Position numbers and translations under genes: made by a program. Source: Streptomyces melanogenes (GTDB lineage Bacteria > Actinomycetota > Actinomycetes > Streptomycetales > Streptomycetaceae). Taken from it: a stretch of 64,000 nucleotides of DNA. The notes under the pieces were generated by a model that saw nothing but the letters and a program-made list of their open reading frames with translations, was not told where the DNA came from and made no database searches. The stretch's first letter is position 1. Each line of letters starts with the position of its first letter. Below are positions 52,537 to 60,555 of this stretch, in pieces. The stretch is from the NCBI RefSeq assembly GCF_014649795.1, contig NZ_BMTS01000021.1, forward strand, positions 1 through 64,000, read 5' to 3'.

Positions 52537-53190
52537 ATGATGAGCACCATGCCGGACTCCCCCGCCGAGGACATTCCCCTCGCCACCTACGCGACCGCGA
52601 AGCAGCAGCGTGCCTACATCGAGGCGATGCGCAGGATCGGCAAGGCACGGAAGCCCGGCGACCCCGTCCGCGTCTACATCAGCGTGCCCCCCGCCCTGGT
52701 CCAGCGCCCAGGCTGGCAGCAGCGCCGTGGCAAGATTCAACACCGACTTCCCGGCACGCAACTTCTGCAATTCGACGACCTCTTCACCCCGGAGAACTAC
52801 GCAGAGACTTGGCCGCAGATCTCCCCGTCCCTCGACGGCATGGTCGTCGTCGCTCCCACCAAACGCGGAGCGTTGCAGGGATCCGTCTACCGGCTCGGCG
52901 AAGTCGGGCGACTCGAAGTCATCGATTTCGTGAAGACGGGCCGGCCCGTCCTGTTGCACGCGCGCGGCCTCGGGCTGATCCCCTTCGTCGACTGCAAGGT
53001 CCACCGCGTCGGCGACGAGAAGCTCCGCACGAAGGTCACCGTTCCCTCTGGCTGGGACCCGCACGACTACGAGCCCACGCTCCAGGCTGCCCTCCGAGCA
53101 CTCAGACCCCGTCGCACAGACGACAGGCCGACCGCGGAGCCCGCCCGTCCGAGCCACCTGAGCCGTCCGTTCGACGCGCCTCACCAGTAG
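52537..53190 (+). CDS. Hypothetical protein
   Basis: About 217 residues (MMSTMPDSPAEDIPLATYATAKQQRAYIEAMRRIGKA). It has a mixed alpha/beta pattern with VRVYISVPPALVQRPGW and DGMVVVAPTKRGALQGSVYRLGEVGRLEVIDFVKTGRPVLLH, and a disordered C-terminus. I do not recognise it. Several ATGs near 52537-52549 are possible starts. It is convergent with the flavoprotein gene. Confidence 0.6.
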   Translation: MMSTMPDSPAEDIPLATYATAKQQRAYIEAMRRIGKARKPGDPVRVYISVPPALVQRPGWQQRRGKIQHRLPGTQLLQFDDLFTPENYAETWPQISPSLDGMVVVAPTKRGALQGSVYRLGEVGRLEVIDFVKTGRPVLLHARGLGLIPFVDCKVHRVGDEKLRTKVTVPSGWDPHDYEPTLQAALRALRPRRTDDRPTAEPARPSHLSRPFDAPHQ

Positions 53191-53249
53191 CAACCTCGCG
53201 TGTGCCGACGGGAGCGCAACGCAGCGTCGGCCGACGCGGTTGAACTCGG

Positions 53250-54176
53250 TCACTGCACACCGCCTTTCCCCACGGGAGACGCGCTGGCGTAATAGTGGGC
53301 AAGCACGCACTCCGCAGCGGACCCCTGGGCCGTCACAATGCGCTGGAACCGCGACGAGCGCAGGTCTCCGGCAATTCGGATGCGGTGATGCTGATGTTGG
53401 GGCGGGCAGTAGCCGTCCTCCCCCTGAACGACGCCTTCTGGTGCGGCGGGCTTGCTGCCCAGGTTGCCCACCACTGTCGCCGCCGCGTAGGCATGCCGGG
53501 CTCCCTGCCGGTCCGTGACCAGCACCCTCCAGCCGTCTCCGTCAGACAGCCGGGCGAGAGTGACATGGGAGACCGGGAGCAGACGTACGCGCTCGTCCCG
53601 CGAGACTTCCTCGATCTTGTAGTCGTCTGTCGGCGGGTACAGGACGTGTAGTGCCGTTCCTGCGTCGGCATGGGCACGCAGCCAGGTACCCAGCGGCCGG
53701 TCGCCTCCAAGAACGAACGTAGGGCCGGTGCACGCCGCTGGAGGAGTACGCCACAGCGGGGGCGCGGAGAACTGATCGGGAGCGCTCACCCAGTCGACGT
53801 CGCGGGGTGCGAGCGCGGCCACCCCGGTGGCGACCACGATGGTCCTGGCGAGGAACGTGCGGCCGTCCGCAAGGGCGACCTCGGCTCGGTCGGCGTAGCC
53901 GCCGACCTTGGTAGCGCGTTCCTGTACCAGGGTGCACAGACCAGCTTGCTGGAGCCGCGTCAGGTCTGCGATGAGGGCTTCGGCCAGCTGCGGGCCCGTC
54001 GTCCAGCCGCCGGGCACGTTCTCCAGAGACCCGATCGTGTGGAGCCTTCCGCCGACGATGTCGCCTTCTAAGACCATGGTCCGCAAACCGAGGCTGGACG
54101 CCATCAACGCGGCCGCCACCCCAGCCGGCCCGGCACCCACCACAAGCAAGTCCGCGTCGTACGACAGGGCATTCAC
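53250..54176 (-). CDS. Thioredoxin reductase-like FAD protein without CxxC
   Basis: A 308-residue flavoprotein: N-terminal FAD site DLLVVGAGPAGVAAALMASSLGLRTMVLEG, IVVATGV, a second nucleotide-binding region (FVLGGDRPLG) and the C-terminal GDLRSSRFQRIVTAQGSAAECVLA segment. This is the thioredoxin reductase layout, but the CxxC redox pair is absent, as in ferredoxin-NADP reductases and some biosynthetic oxidases. The start overlaps the isochorismatase stop by GTGA. Confidence 0.8.
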   Translation of the reverse strand: MNALSYDADLLVVGAGPAGVAAALMASSLGLRTMVLEGDIVGGRLHTIGSLENVPGGWTTGPQLAEALIADLTRLQQAGLCTLVQERATKVGGYADRAEVALADGRTFLARTIVVATGVAALAPRDVDWVSAPDQFSAPPLWRTPPAACTGPTFVLGGDRPLGTWLRAHADAGTALHVLYPPTDDYKIEEVSRDERVRLLPVSHVTLARLSDGDGWRVLVTDRQGARHAYAAATVVGNLGSKPAAPEGVVQGEDGYCPPQHQHHRIRIAGDLRSSRFQRIVTAQGSAAECVLAHYYASASPVGKGGVQ

Positions 54177-54745
54177 GCGCGCGCCCCCTGAGGTCCGGGA
54201 GACAGGATGCTCTCGATCGTCACCAGTTGGGCGGCCCCGATGTTCCGGGCGGCCAACAGCAGTGCCGCGTCGTGGTACTGGGGTCCGCCGCTGGAGGCAC
54301 ACGCATCGGTGACGATCCAGGGACGATACCCGGCCTGGTACGCGGCGATCGCCGTGTCGTAGACGCAGGCGTCCGTATCGATGCCACACAGCACCAGGTC
54401 GCGCCAGCCTCGGTCACGGATCAGCTGAGTAGCCTCGGGCGTAAAAATTGACGACTGCGTCTTGTCGATGACCATCGCGACATCGGTAAACGGAGCAAGC
54501 TCCTCAACGAGTGCCTGCTCCTCCGCGGTGCGCAGCCGCGTCCAGCCGGTGATTGTCTCGTAGGGTGAGCCTTCCTCGTTGTGGAAGCGGGTGAAGACCA
54601 CAGGTCCGGCGGCCGTCCGCCACCCTTCCACCAAGCGCACGATGGACGGCAGTACACCGCGGCTGTGCCGGTTGATGAAGCCTTGCTGCACGTCGATGAC
54701 GATCAACGCTGTTGAGCGAGGGTCCACCCAGTCCGCCTTCCCCAT
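54173..54745 (-). CDS. Isochorismatase-family hydrolase
   Basis: A 190-residue cysteine hydrolase. The catalytic triad is visible: Asp in LIVIDVQQGF, Lys in VIDKTQSS, Cys in CGIDTDACVYDTA. The family hydrolyses isochorismate, nicotinamide, ureidoacids and related amides. It follows the regulator gene by a few bases and is translationally coupled to the flavoprotein gene, suggesting a joint pathway. Confidence 0.85.
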   Translation of the reverse strand: MGKADWVDPRSTALIVIDVQQGFINRHSRGVLPSIVRLVEGWRTAAGPVVFTRFHNEEGSPYETITGWTRLRTAEEQALVEELAPFTDVAMVIDKTQSSIFTPEATQLIRDRGWRDLVLCGIDTDACVYDTAIAAYQAGYRPWIVTDACASSGGPQYHDAALLLAARNIGAAQLVTIESILSPGPQGARA

Positions 54746-54750
54746 GACCG

Positions 54751-55917
54751 TCACGGATTGCTGTCTCGAAGGGCTTCCTGAGCGGCACGCAGCCGGTCGG
54801 GAAGCTCGCTGGTCGCCAGGATCGCCTCGCGCATCACACGATGCTGCGCGCTCTCTGTGGGGCGGGCGGTGGTGAGGCGGACGTACGCGCCGCGCAGGAA
54901 GCGCCATCCGTACTTCATGGGCATGACGGGATCCTGGCCGTCTTCGATCATGTGCAGAATGTGCGAGGACAACGCCCACAGCGCCTGGACATCCAGCTCC
55001 AGCGCAAGGATCTGGCCCATCGTCAGGGCACGCTCATTCAGTTGCGGATGGTAGGAAATCCCCGACCAGCCGGCCACTCCGTGGGAGGCGCCGCCGTCGA
55101 AGGCGAGCGCTTCGGGATGGGTCCAGCCGTCGCGGAACTTGGCTTCCTCCACCCCCTCTCCGAGAGGCACGACGTTCGCTGGGTCTTGACGGTTGACGAG
55201 CACCGACGGTGTGGTCAGCAGTTGTAAGGCGGTGGCGAGCCCGGGCCCCGACCAGGCGTGTTCACGCAGCTCGTACACCGACAGCACATACTCCGGATCG
55301 GGCAAGATCCCTGCCGGTTCAGCGGGACCGTGCTGCTCTAACAGGCGTGCCAGGCGCTGTCCCGCCCAGTCCCTGGTCGTCAGGTACGAGCGATAGCGCC
55401 ACACGGCCAGCTCGGTCAGAGAGTGCACTTGTTGGTGCTCTTCCAAGTGCAGGACGGCAACGCCGCAGGCATAGACGTGCACGGTGGAGGCGTGGGCTGA
55501 TGGGTGTCTGCCGGGCAGAACCCGCCGCTCAAGGCCAGCCGGGCCGGCCAGTACAGGTGTGCCCGCCTCATACAGTGGGCCGCATCGCGTGCCCAGGTAC
55601 ATCGGCAGAACCTTGTTCGACACCACCGAACACGGCGCGGGGCGCGGGGCCGCTCCGGACGTGGCGCCGACAGGCTCTCCCCGCAATGCCGCTAATCGGA
55701 TGCGGAACGCTTCTTGCTCGTCTGCGGTGCACTGAGCAAGCGCGGCATCCAGGATTTGCGCCGTGGCAGGCCGGCACACCCGGGCTGTGTCCTCCTTCCA
55801 GTGGGAGACGGTGCGGGGACTGATGCCGAGGGTCTGTGCGAAATCGCGGACAGACTGGCGCCGCACCGATCGCAACAACAGCGCCTCCTTACCAGTCCAT
55901 CGATCCACGGCGATCAC
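54751..55917 (-). CDS. XRE-family regulator with large C-terminal domain
   Basis: A 388-residue protein from GTG 55917 (GAGGGGG in front). The N-terminal helix-turn-helix (LLLRSVRRQSVRDFAQTLGISPRTVSHWK) is followed by a long alpha-helical sensor domain of unknown ligand, as in many Streptomyces regulators. It ends 5 bases before the isochorismatase start, so it heads that operon and probably controls it. Confidence 0.75.
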   Translation of the reverse strand: MIAVDRWTGKEALLLRSVRRQSVRDFAQTLGISPRTVSHWKEDTARVCRPATAQILDAALAQCTADEQEAFRIRLAALRGEPVGATSGAAPRPAPCSVVSNKVLPMYLGTRCGPLYEAGTPVLAGPAGLERRVLPGRHPSAHASTVHVYACGVAVLHLEEHQQVHSLTELAVWRYRSYLTTRDWAGQRLARLLEQHGPAEPAGILPDPEYVLSVYELREHAWSGPGLATALQLLTTPSVLVNRQDPANVVPLGEGVEEAKFRDGWTHPEALAFDGGASHGVAGWSGISYHPQLNERALTMGQILALELDVQALWALSSHILHMIEDGQDPVMPMKYGWRFLRGAYVRLTTARPTESAQHRVMREAILATSELPDRLRAAQEALRDSNP

Positions 55918-56130
55918 TACACACCCCCTCGTTGGTCCCTGACCAGGCGGACGAGGCTGTATTGCCACGCTGAGTCCACACCGCTGCGACGCGGGGACAT
56001 CATGCTCAACGCCGCTAAGGCAGAAGCTGGTTCACGATCGTCAAGCCACGCAGCGTCCCGGTTGGAGGAGTCCATGCCGGACCCCACACGAGTGCCTGGC
56101 CGACTCACCGGCGATGTCGCTTCGGACATC

Positions 56131-56763
56131 TCAGCGCCTTCGCCCAAGAGCCGCCAGCACGTGCTCTGGGTGCCCGTCGTACACGACGTGCGCTTCATCA
56201 TCGGTTGGCGGGGAGAATCGGCCCGCATGCCGAAGCAGATCCTCCTCGCTGAACTCGATGCTGTTCGCGTCGACCAGCGAGTGCGCGTTGCGCCTCTGGA
56301 TCCGATCCCAGCGCACCTCGTGCGGTACAGGCAAGTAGATCAGGACGGGCTCTCCGCCGGCTTCCGTCACGGTCGCTGCCCACTGGGTTCGCTCTTCCAG
56401 AGTCCAGAAACCGTGGTCGACCACGGTCTCCTGTCCGGCCTCCAAGAGCGCCTGGAGCTGAAGGGCGATGTCCTTGAGTACGGGTGCCTCCCTGACTTTG
56501 TACTCGCCGCGTGGGAAATCCCGGCCGTAGTGGCCGTACCGGCGGAACATCGCCTCATCAGGGCAGAGACGGTGAAATCCGGCTTCCTCCAGGGCGCGGG
56601 CGAGAGTCGTTTTGCCAGCACCCTGCAGACCGGACATGAGAATCGCGCGAGGCGGCGGTCCCGGTTGGCCGGACACAGCGGCGGAGTTGCCTGCGATCTC
56701 GAATCGTCCTTCCATCATGCGGTTGTAGGTGTGCCCGGCGACGACGGCGCTGTACGTACTCAC
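56131..56763 (-). CDS. P-loop kinase-like ATPase
   Basis: A 210-residue protein with Walker A ILMSGLQGAGKTTLARALE (about residues 41-55), an acidic HRLCPDEAMF, and LIYLPVPHEVRWDRIQRRN (lid). The pattern fits small zeta-toxin/uridine kinase-type kinases that phosphorylate a small molecule or nucleotide sugar. GTG 56763 overlaps the GntR stop by GTGA. Confidence 0.78.
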   Translation of the reverse strand: MSTYSAVVAGHTYNRMMEGRFEIAGNSAAVSGQPGPPPRAILMSGLQGAGKTTLARALEEAGFHRLCPDEAMFRRYGHYGRDFPRGEYKVREAPVLKDIALQLQALLEAGQETVVDHGFWTLEERTQWAATVTEAGGEPVLIYLPVPHEVRWDRIQRRNAHSLVDANSIEFSEEDLLRHAGRFSPPTDDEAHVVYDGHPEHVLAALGRRR

Positions 56764-57518
56764 CGCTGCGTCTCAGACGTCGTGCGACGGGTACGGCCCG
56801 GTGCGCCCAGGTCTACGCCGTACTCGAGCAGCTCGCCATCGGCGTCCAAGAAGCGTGCGGTCAGCACAAGGATCGCCGCGACGGTGTCCGCCTCCAGCTC
56901 CAGAAGCTCGAGGTCGCTCGCCGTAGCGATACGCGCTGTCTCCTCATCCACGCGCTTAGCGACCTGCCGCCCGGTGGCCCGAGCAATCAAGTCCAGCGAC
57001 AGCCCGCCCTTGAGTCGTGCTCTTCGAGCCAGCTCAGGCAGTATCTGGGCGAACTCGGCGGGGATCCAGGACGTGGAGTGGGCGACGATGCCATGAGCGT
57101 CCCTGTACACACGGCTGCGACGAACAACGTCGTCACCAGGCGAGATGCCGAGTGCGTAGGCAACATCCACGGGTGCCTCGACGATGTCTGCGGTGTGGCC
57201 GGAGGATTTCTCCCCAACACCCCACGAGGACTGTGTCCTACCGCTGCGGTCGTGACGCTCGGCCCCGGACGACAGCGAGATGGGGCGGGCCATCACCTCG
57301 GTACCGACGCCGGGAATGCCTTGGACCAGCTTCTCGTCTCTCAGCAACTTCATGGCCCGGTCGGCTGTGGCCGTGCTGACGTCCCAATGATCGGCGATGC
57401 CGCGGATGCTCGGCAGAAGGTCACCCGGCGAGAGCTTCCGGGAGCTGATGAGGTCGCGGTAGTGAGCCGCGATTCGAGCGTACGGCGGTCGGTTGTCCGC
57501 TCGGGGCTGCCCCGGCAT
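56760..57518 (-). CDS. GntR-family (HutC/UTRA) regulator
   Basis: A 252-residue protein with winged helix YRDLISSRKLSPGDLLPSIRGIADHWDVSTATADRAMKLLRDEKLVQ and a UTRA domain (DDVVRRSRVYRDAHGIVAHSTSW, ILVLTARFLDADGELLEYG). AAGGAGG precedes ATG 57518. Similar regulators (KorSA type) control transfer genes in Streptomyces conjugative elements, and a transfer-like module begins just to the right. It may act at the tandem repeats at 57579-57598. Confidence 0.85.
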   Translation of the reverse strand: MPGQPRADNRPPYARIAAHYRDLISSRKLSPGDLLPSIRGIADHWDVSTATADRAMKLLRDEKLVQGIPGVGTEVMARPISLSSGAERHDRSGRTQSSWGVGEKSSGHTADIVEAPVDVAYALGISPGDDVVRRSRVYRDAHGIVAHSTSWIPAEFAQILPELARRARLKGGLSLDLIARATGRQVAKRVDEETARIATASDLELLELEADTVAAILVLTARFLDADGELLEYGVDLGAPGRTRRTTSETQR

Positions 57519-57554
57519 GTCGCCTCGCCTCCTTCTTTTCCTCTAGATGCCTCA

Positions 57555-57598
57555 CTATACCGCTTGACACTTGAGGTTACCTGATGCAACCTGATGTA
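57555..57598 (-). promoter_or_regulatory. Promoter and tandem repeat operator of the GntR operon
   Basis: Read leftward, a -10-like TATAGT lies at about 57553-57558. Upstream of it, ACCTGATGCA and ACCTGATGTA (57579-57598) are two tandem 10-base direct repeats. This is a plausible autoregulatory site for the GntR protein. Confidence 0.5.
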
Positions 57599-57761
57599 TG
57601 TAAGCCGATGGTGATCGTCGGCGAACATCGCGTTACCGCATCAGCAACACCGCAGTAGTCGTCCGCCCTTGGGGCGGCCGGGGTTGAGAGCTCCATCAAA
57701 CTCCCCCGGAGCCTGACGGCACGACGACTGTGTGCACGTCGCAGCGCTGTGCGCTGTCTGT

Positions 57762-57797
57762 CCCGTGGGACGCCCGGCGTGCCGTGTGTCCCACGGG
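57762..57797 (+). terminator. Hairpin in intergenic stretch 57599-57850
   Basis: Ten-base perfect arms (CCCGTGGGAC / GTCCCACGGG) with a 16-base loop upstream of the zinc-protein gene. It could be a leader hairpin or terminator. No gene is visible in 57599-57850. Confidence 0.5.
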
Positions 57798-57850
57798 GCG
57801 GAGAGAGCATCGCGACGCGCCCCCTGCCGCTCCCTTCGTGAGGAGTTCAG

Positions 57851-58447
57851 ATGCCTGCTTCGCCCCCTGAGCGCCCTGCCCGGCCCCGACGGAGCCGGAC
57901 CCGCTCCCGGAACATCAGCGGACGCCCGGCGCTCGTCATCTCCACCCTCAAGCCCCACCAGTACGACCTGCGTCCCGCCTGCGCGTCGCTGATCTGCCCC
58001 GACTGCAAGACGTGGGTGCCGATCACCGGTATCCAGGCCAAGAAGCCCAAGCTGGTCCCACACGACACTGGGCGTGCGGGCACAGACGCTGCCGTCCGCT
58101 GCGGATTGGGCAGCAACCGCCTGATCACGGTCGATGTCTCATTCGACAAATGGCAGCGGCGCCTTGAGGACGGCAGTGCGCAGACCGCCAGCCGCCGCCG
58201 GACCATGGTGAGGCGCAAGCCGAAGGTCCAGCCCGCCCCGGCTGTCAGCCAGATCGCCGCGCGGACGGAGGCGACGCAGGGCGACCGCCGGCCTCAGTGG
58301 CGCCTGCGCCAACGGCAGTGGACATCGACCGAGTCGGCGGTGCGCAATACCGACACCCGCCGCGCGCAGTTGCCCGCCGGTGACGCGCCGCGCGACGCGC
58401 CGCCGGTCCCGCTCCAAACGCTCCACCCCCAGCGCCGCGCGCGCTGA
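57851..58447 (+). CDS. Basic zinc-binding protein of a plasmid module
   Basis: A 198-residue arginine-rich protein (MPASPPERPARPRRSRTRSRN). It has a conserved core PACASLICPDCKTWVPITGIQAKKPKLVPHD with a CxxC pair and a further Cys (VRCGLGSNRLITVDVSFD), probably a zinc ribbon, followed by a long disordered basic tail. GAGGAG precedes the ATG. Related proteins sit beside WhiB and DUF5999 genes on Streptomyces plasmids. Its role is unknown. Confidence 0.7.
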   Translation: MPASPPERPARPRRSRTRSRNISGRPALVISTLKPHQYDLRPACASLICPDCKTWVPITGIQAKKPKLVPHDTGRAGTDAAVRCGLGSNRLITVDVSFDKWQRRLEDGSAQTASRRRTMVRRKPKVQPAPAVSQIAARTEATQGDRRPQWRLRQRQWTSTESAVRNTDTRRAQLPAGDAPRDAPPVPLQTLHPQRRAR

Positions 58448-58465
58448 GCAGCACCGCACGAACGA

Positions 58466-58511
58466 CCACGGCCCTGGCCGTCCTGAGCGATCGGGGCGGC
58501 CGGGGCCGTGG
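58466..58511 (+). terminator. Hairpin after zinc-protein gene
   Basis: CCACGGCCC (58466-58474) pairs with GGGCCGTGG (58503-58511), with secondary pairing inside the loop. Confidence 0.55.
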
Positions 58512-58595
58512 CTGCTCGTACGAGTAGTCAGACATGCGCCAGCCCCGGCGACTTGGAACCCCCCGGGGCTGGCCAGGACCTGACTGGAGGACCTG

Positions 58596-58679
58596 ATGCC
58601 CACCAGCATCGCACAGCACCCGACCGACTCGGACCCGGACATGGACGAGGCCCTGCGCCGCGTCCGGCAGGGGAAGTGA
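58596..58679 (+). CDS. Tiny peptide upstream of WhiB
   Basis: A 27-residue acidic peptide (MPTSIAQHPTDSDPDMDEALRRVR) with an ideal GGAGGACCTG ribosome binding site, ending six bases before the WhiB ATG. It may be a translated leader or a genuine small protein. It is called on start-site quality and operon fit. Confidence 0.5.
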   Translation: MPTSIAQHPTDSDPDMDEALRRVRQGK

Positions 58680-58684
58680 TCGGC

Positions 58685-58945
58685 ATGGACTGGCGCCACA
58701 ACGCGGTCTGCCGCGAAGAGGACCCCGAGCTGTTCTTCCCCATCGGCAACACCGGGCCGGCGCTCCTGCAGATCGAGGAGGCCAAGGCCGTTTGCCGTCG
58801 CTGCCCGGTCATGGAGCAGTGCCTGCAGTGGGCCCTGGAGTCCGGGCAGGACGAGGGTGTGTGGGGCGGGCTGTCCGAGGACGAGCGGCGTGCGATGAGG
58901 CGCCGTGCCGCCCGCAACCGGGCGCGGATGGCGGTGACGGCATGA
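58685..58945 (+). CDS. WhiB-family iron-sulfur regulator
   Basis: An 86-residue protein with the four cysteines of the family: NAVC, then VCRRCPVMEQC, and the GVWGGLSEDERR turn with the basic tail RRRAARNRAR. WhiB-like proteins bind a [4Fe-4S] cluster and work with sigma factors. Plasmid-borne copies are common in transfer regions. GTG 58676 is an alternative start. The stop overlaps the next gene by ATGA. Confidence 0.92.
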   Translation: MDWRHNAVCREEDPELFFPIGNTGPALLQIEEAKAVCRRCPVMEQCLQWALESGQDEGVWGGLSEDERRAMRRRAARNRARMAVTA

Positions 58946-59043
58946 CGGACGCCGACCAGAAGCGCCTGGCAGAGGAGCTTCGCCGGGTCAATGAGCAGTC
59001 GGAGAAGAGCCTGCCGCTCAAGTGCGGTGGCCGTTGTGGCTGA
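58942..59043 (+). CDS. Small hypothetical protein
   Basis: A 33-residue peptide (MTDADQKRLAEELRRVNEQS to CGGRCG), helical with a C-terminal CGGRC. It is translationally coupled to WhiB and overlaps the next start. Its function is unknown. Confidence 0.5.
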   Translation: MTDADQKRLAEELRRVNEQSEKSLPLKCGGRCG

Positions 59044-59212
59044 CGACCTGTACGCCCGCTACATGACGGCCGCGGCGACCAGCCGTGTGCACGAGGCGAG
59101 CTGCACCAGGTGCTCGCTGTACGCGCGATGTGACACCGGCCAGCGCCTGCACGGGGCCCTCGCCACGCTCCAGGACACCTATCTCGCCAGGCAGAAGGAA
59201 CGGCGAGGCTGA
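59036..59212 (+). CDS. Small cysteine-containing protein
   Basis: A 58-residue protein (VADDLYARYMTAAATSRVHEASCTRCSLYARCD) with CTRCSLYARC, a probable metal site. The GTG at 59036 overlaps the preceding stop; another in-frame GTG at 59027 is possible. It is the last gene of the WhiB mini-operon. Confidence 0.55.
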   Translation: MADDLYARYMTAAATSRVHEASCTRCSLYARCDTGQRLHGALATLQDTYLARQKERRG

Positions 59213-59354
59213 CCCCGTGCCGGGCGGAAACCCCAACTCTGCTCCCCCTCGCGCTGTTCGCCCAGGCCGGTCGCCCGCACGAAGGGCGGTCGGCCTTTCG
59301 CACGCCCCCAGGCCCGGGAACCCCTCGGGCTCGTCTCCCCCGCTAGGAGAGCTC

Positions 59355-59732
59355 ATGCGCACCCGTACTCCGCTCGACACCGTAGCGACGGCTGGCTCTA
59401 AGCGGCTGCCGGACTCGTTGTGCACGCACACGCCGACGTGCCCGTCGGCTGACAGTTCGGACCGGGAGGCCGCCGCCGTGGTGGCCAGCCGTCCGGAGCA
59501 GGGCTGGAGCGTGTTGTGTAACGACGTCGTGGTCTTCGAGGACACCGGCGAGCTGCTTCCCGACGGCCGGATCGTCGCCCCGCACCGGCCCACCGGCACC
59601 CCGCTGCCTCTCCGGCTTGCGGACACCCAGGTGCTCATCGGAGGCACGGCCCGCAGCGGGAAGACCGACGCCGCCGCGCTTCTCCAGGCGGCGTCCCTGG
59701 CCAGTTCCTCCAGCACCTCGAGGTCGGCCTGA
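59355..59732 (+). CDS. DUF5999 protein fused to a truncated P-loop segment
   Basis: A 125-residue protein. Residues 22-85 (LCTHTPTCPSA...EQGWSVLCNDVVVFEDTGELLPDGRIVAPHRP) are a DUF5999 domain, normally a stand-alone protein of 60-80 residues. The frame then continues into LADTQVLIGGTARSGKTDAAALLQAASL, a Walker A-like strand-loop-helix, and ends soon after in serines. The P-loop piece looks like the remnant of an FtsK/TraB-type or other ATPase joined by deletion. GGAGAG precedes the ATG. Confidence 0.7.
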   Translation: MRTRTPLDTVATAGSKRLPDSLCTHTPTCPSADSSDREAAAVVASRPEQGWSVLCNDVVVFEDTGELLPDGRIVAPHRPTGTPLPLRLADTQVLIGGTARSGKTDAAALLQAASLASSSSTSRSA

Positions 59733-59838
59733 CGGCTGCCTGATCCGCCCGCACCGACCGCCCACCCAGGCGGCCGGGTCGGGCGGTGACAGGGAGCCGG
59801 ACAGCCCCGGACCCGACGACCCCTGAGACGAGGCTTGC

Positions 59839-60402
59839 ATGCCCGAGACGACAACCACTCCCGCTGCTGCGGTGTTCTCCGATGTGACGCTGAGCACGGC
59901 CGCCGAACTCGCCGCCGACTCCTCCCAGCCGCTGTGGATCGGCCCGTCCGGCGAGGAGTCTTCCGGCGAGGCCGTGGCCCGCCACCTGGAGGCCACTATC
60001 GCCCTGCTCGACAAGGACGGCTGGATCCGCGCCTACGACTACAGCAAGGACTGGTCGGCCAGCGCGGACCTCGCCGACGACGACTCCATGACGGTCAAGG
60101 CGATGCTCCGGGCGCTGATCCGCTTCGTCCGCGACGAGAGCGGCACAGACCCGCAGCGGCCCCTGGGCACCGCCCTGCGTCACGTCGGTGAGGCCGGCGT
60201 CCACGGCGACACGGATACCGCCTATGTGGCGGGCTTCGTCCTGGACCGGGTGATCCAGGCCCACACCGGGTCCGACTCCGCCCGCGCTACGCCCTGGTCG
60301 GAGCGGCAGCACCGCACCCACGCGGACATCACCGCCTTGCTGACCGTCGGCGCCCAGTTCGCCCGCACCTACGGGCCCGGCCAGGAAACGGCGGCCGCCT
60401 GA
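59839..60402 (+). CDS. Hypothetical protein of Streptomyces plasmids
   Basis: A 187-residue acidic soluble protein. The core ARHLEATIALLDKDGWIRAYDYSKDW...MLRALIRFVRDE...GTALRHVGEAG is helical. Homologues of this type occur in Streptomyces mobile elements next to SpdB-like genes. No catalytic motif is visible. A terminator follows. Confidence 0.7.
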   Translation: MPETTTTPAAAVFSDVTLSTAAELAADSSQPLWIGPSGEESSGEAVARHLEATIALLDKDGWIRAYDYSKDWSASADLADDDSMTVKAMLRALIRFVRDESGTDPQRPLGTALRHVGEAGVHGDTDTAYVAGFVLDRVIQAHTGSDSARATPWSERQHRTHADITALLTVGAQFARTYGPGQETAAA

Positions 60403-60429
60403 CCCCGGCACTGACTGCACCAGCACAAC

Positions 60430-60476
60430 GACCCTCCGAGTCCTCGGCATTAGAGCTGCCGGGGCCTCGGAGGGTC
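60430..60476 (+). terminator. Terminator before the SpdB-like gene
   Basis: Perfect 11-base arms (GACCCTCCGAG and complement) with a 25-base partly paired loop. Confidence 0.7.
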
Positions 60477-60555
60477 TGGTCACGACCCTACAGACCGACG
60501 CCGACCTGCGGTGACCTCTTGCACGAGGTGCCGGAAGTAAGAGAGGACATCCCCC

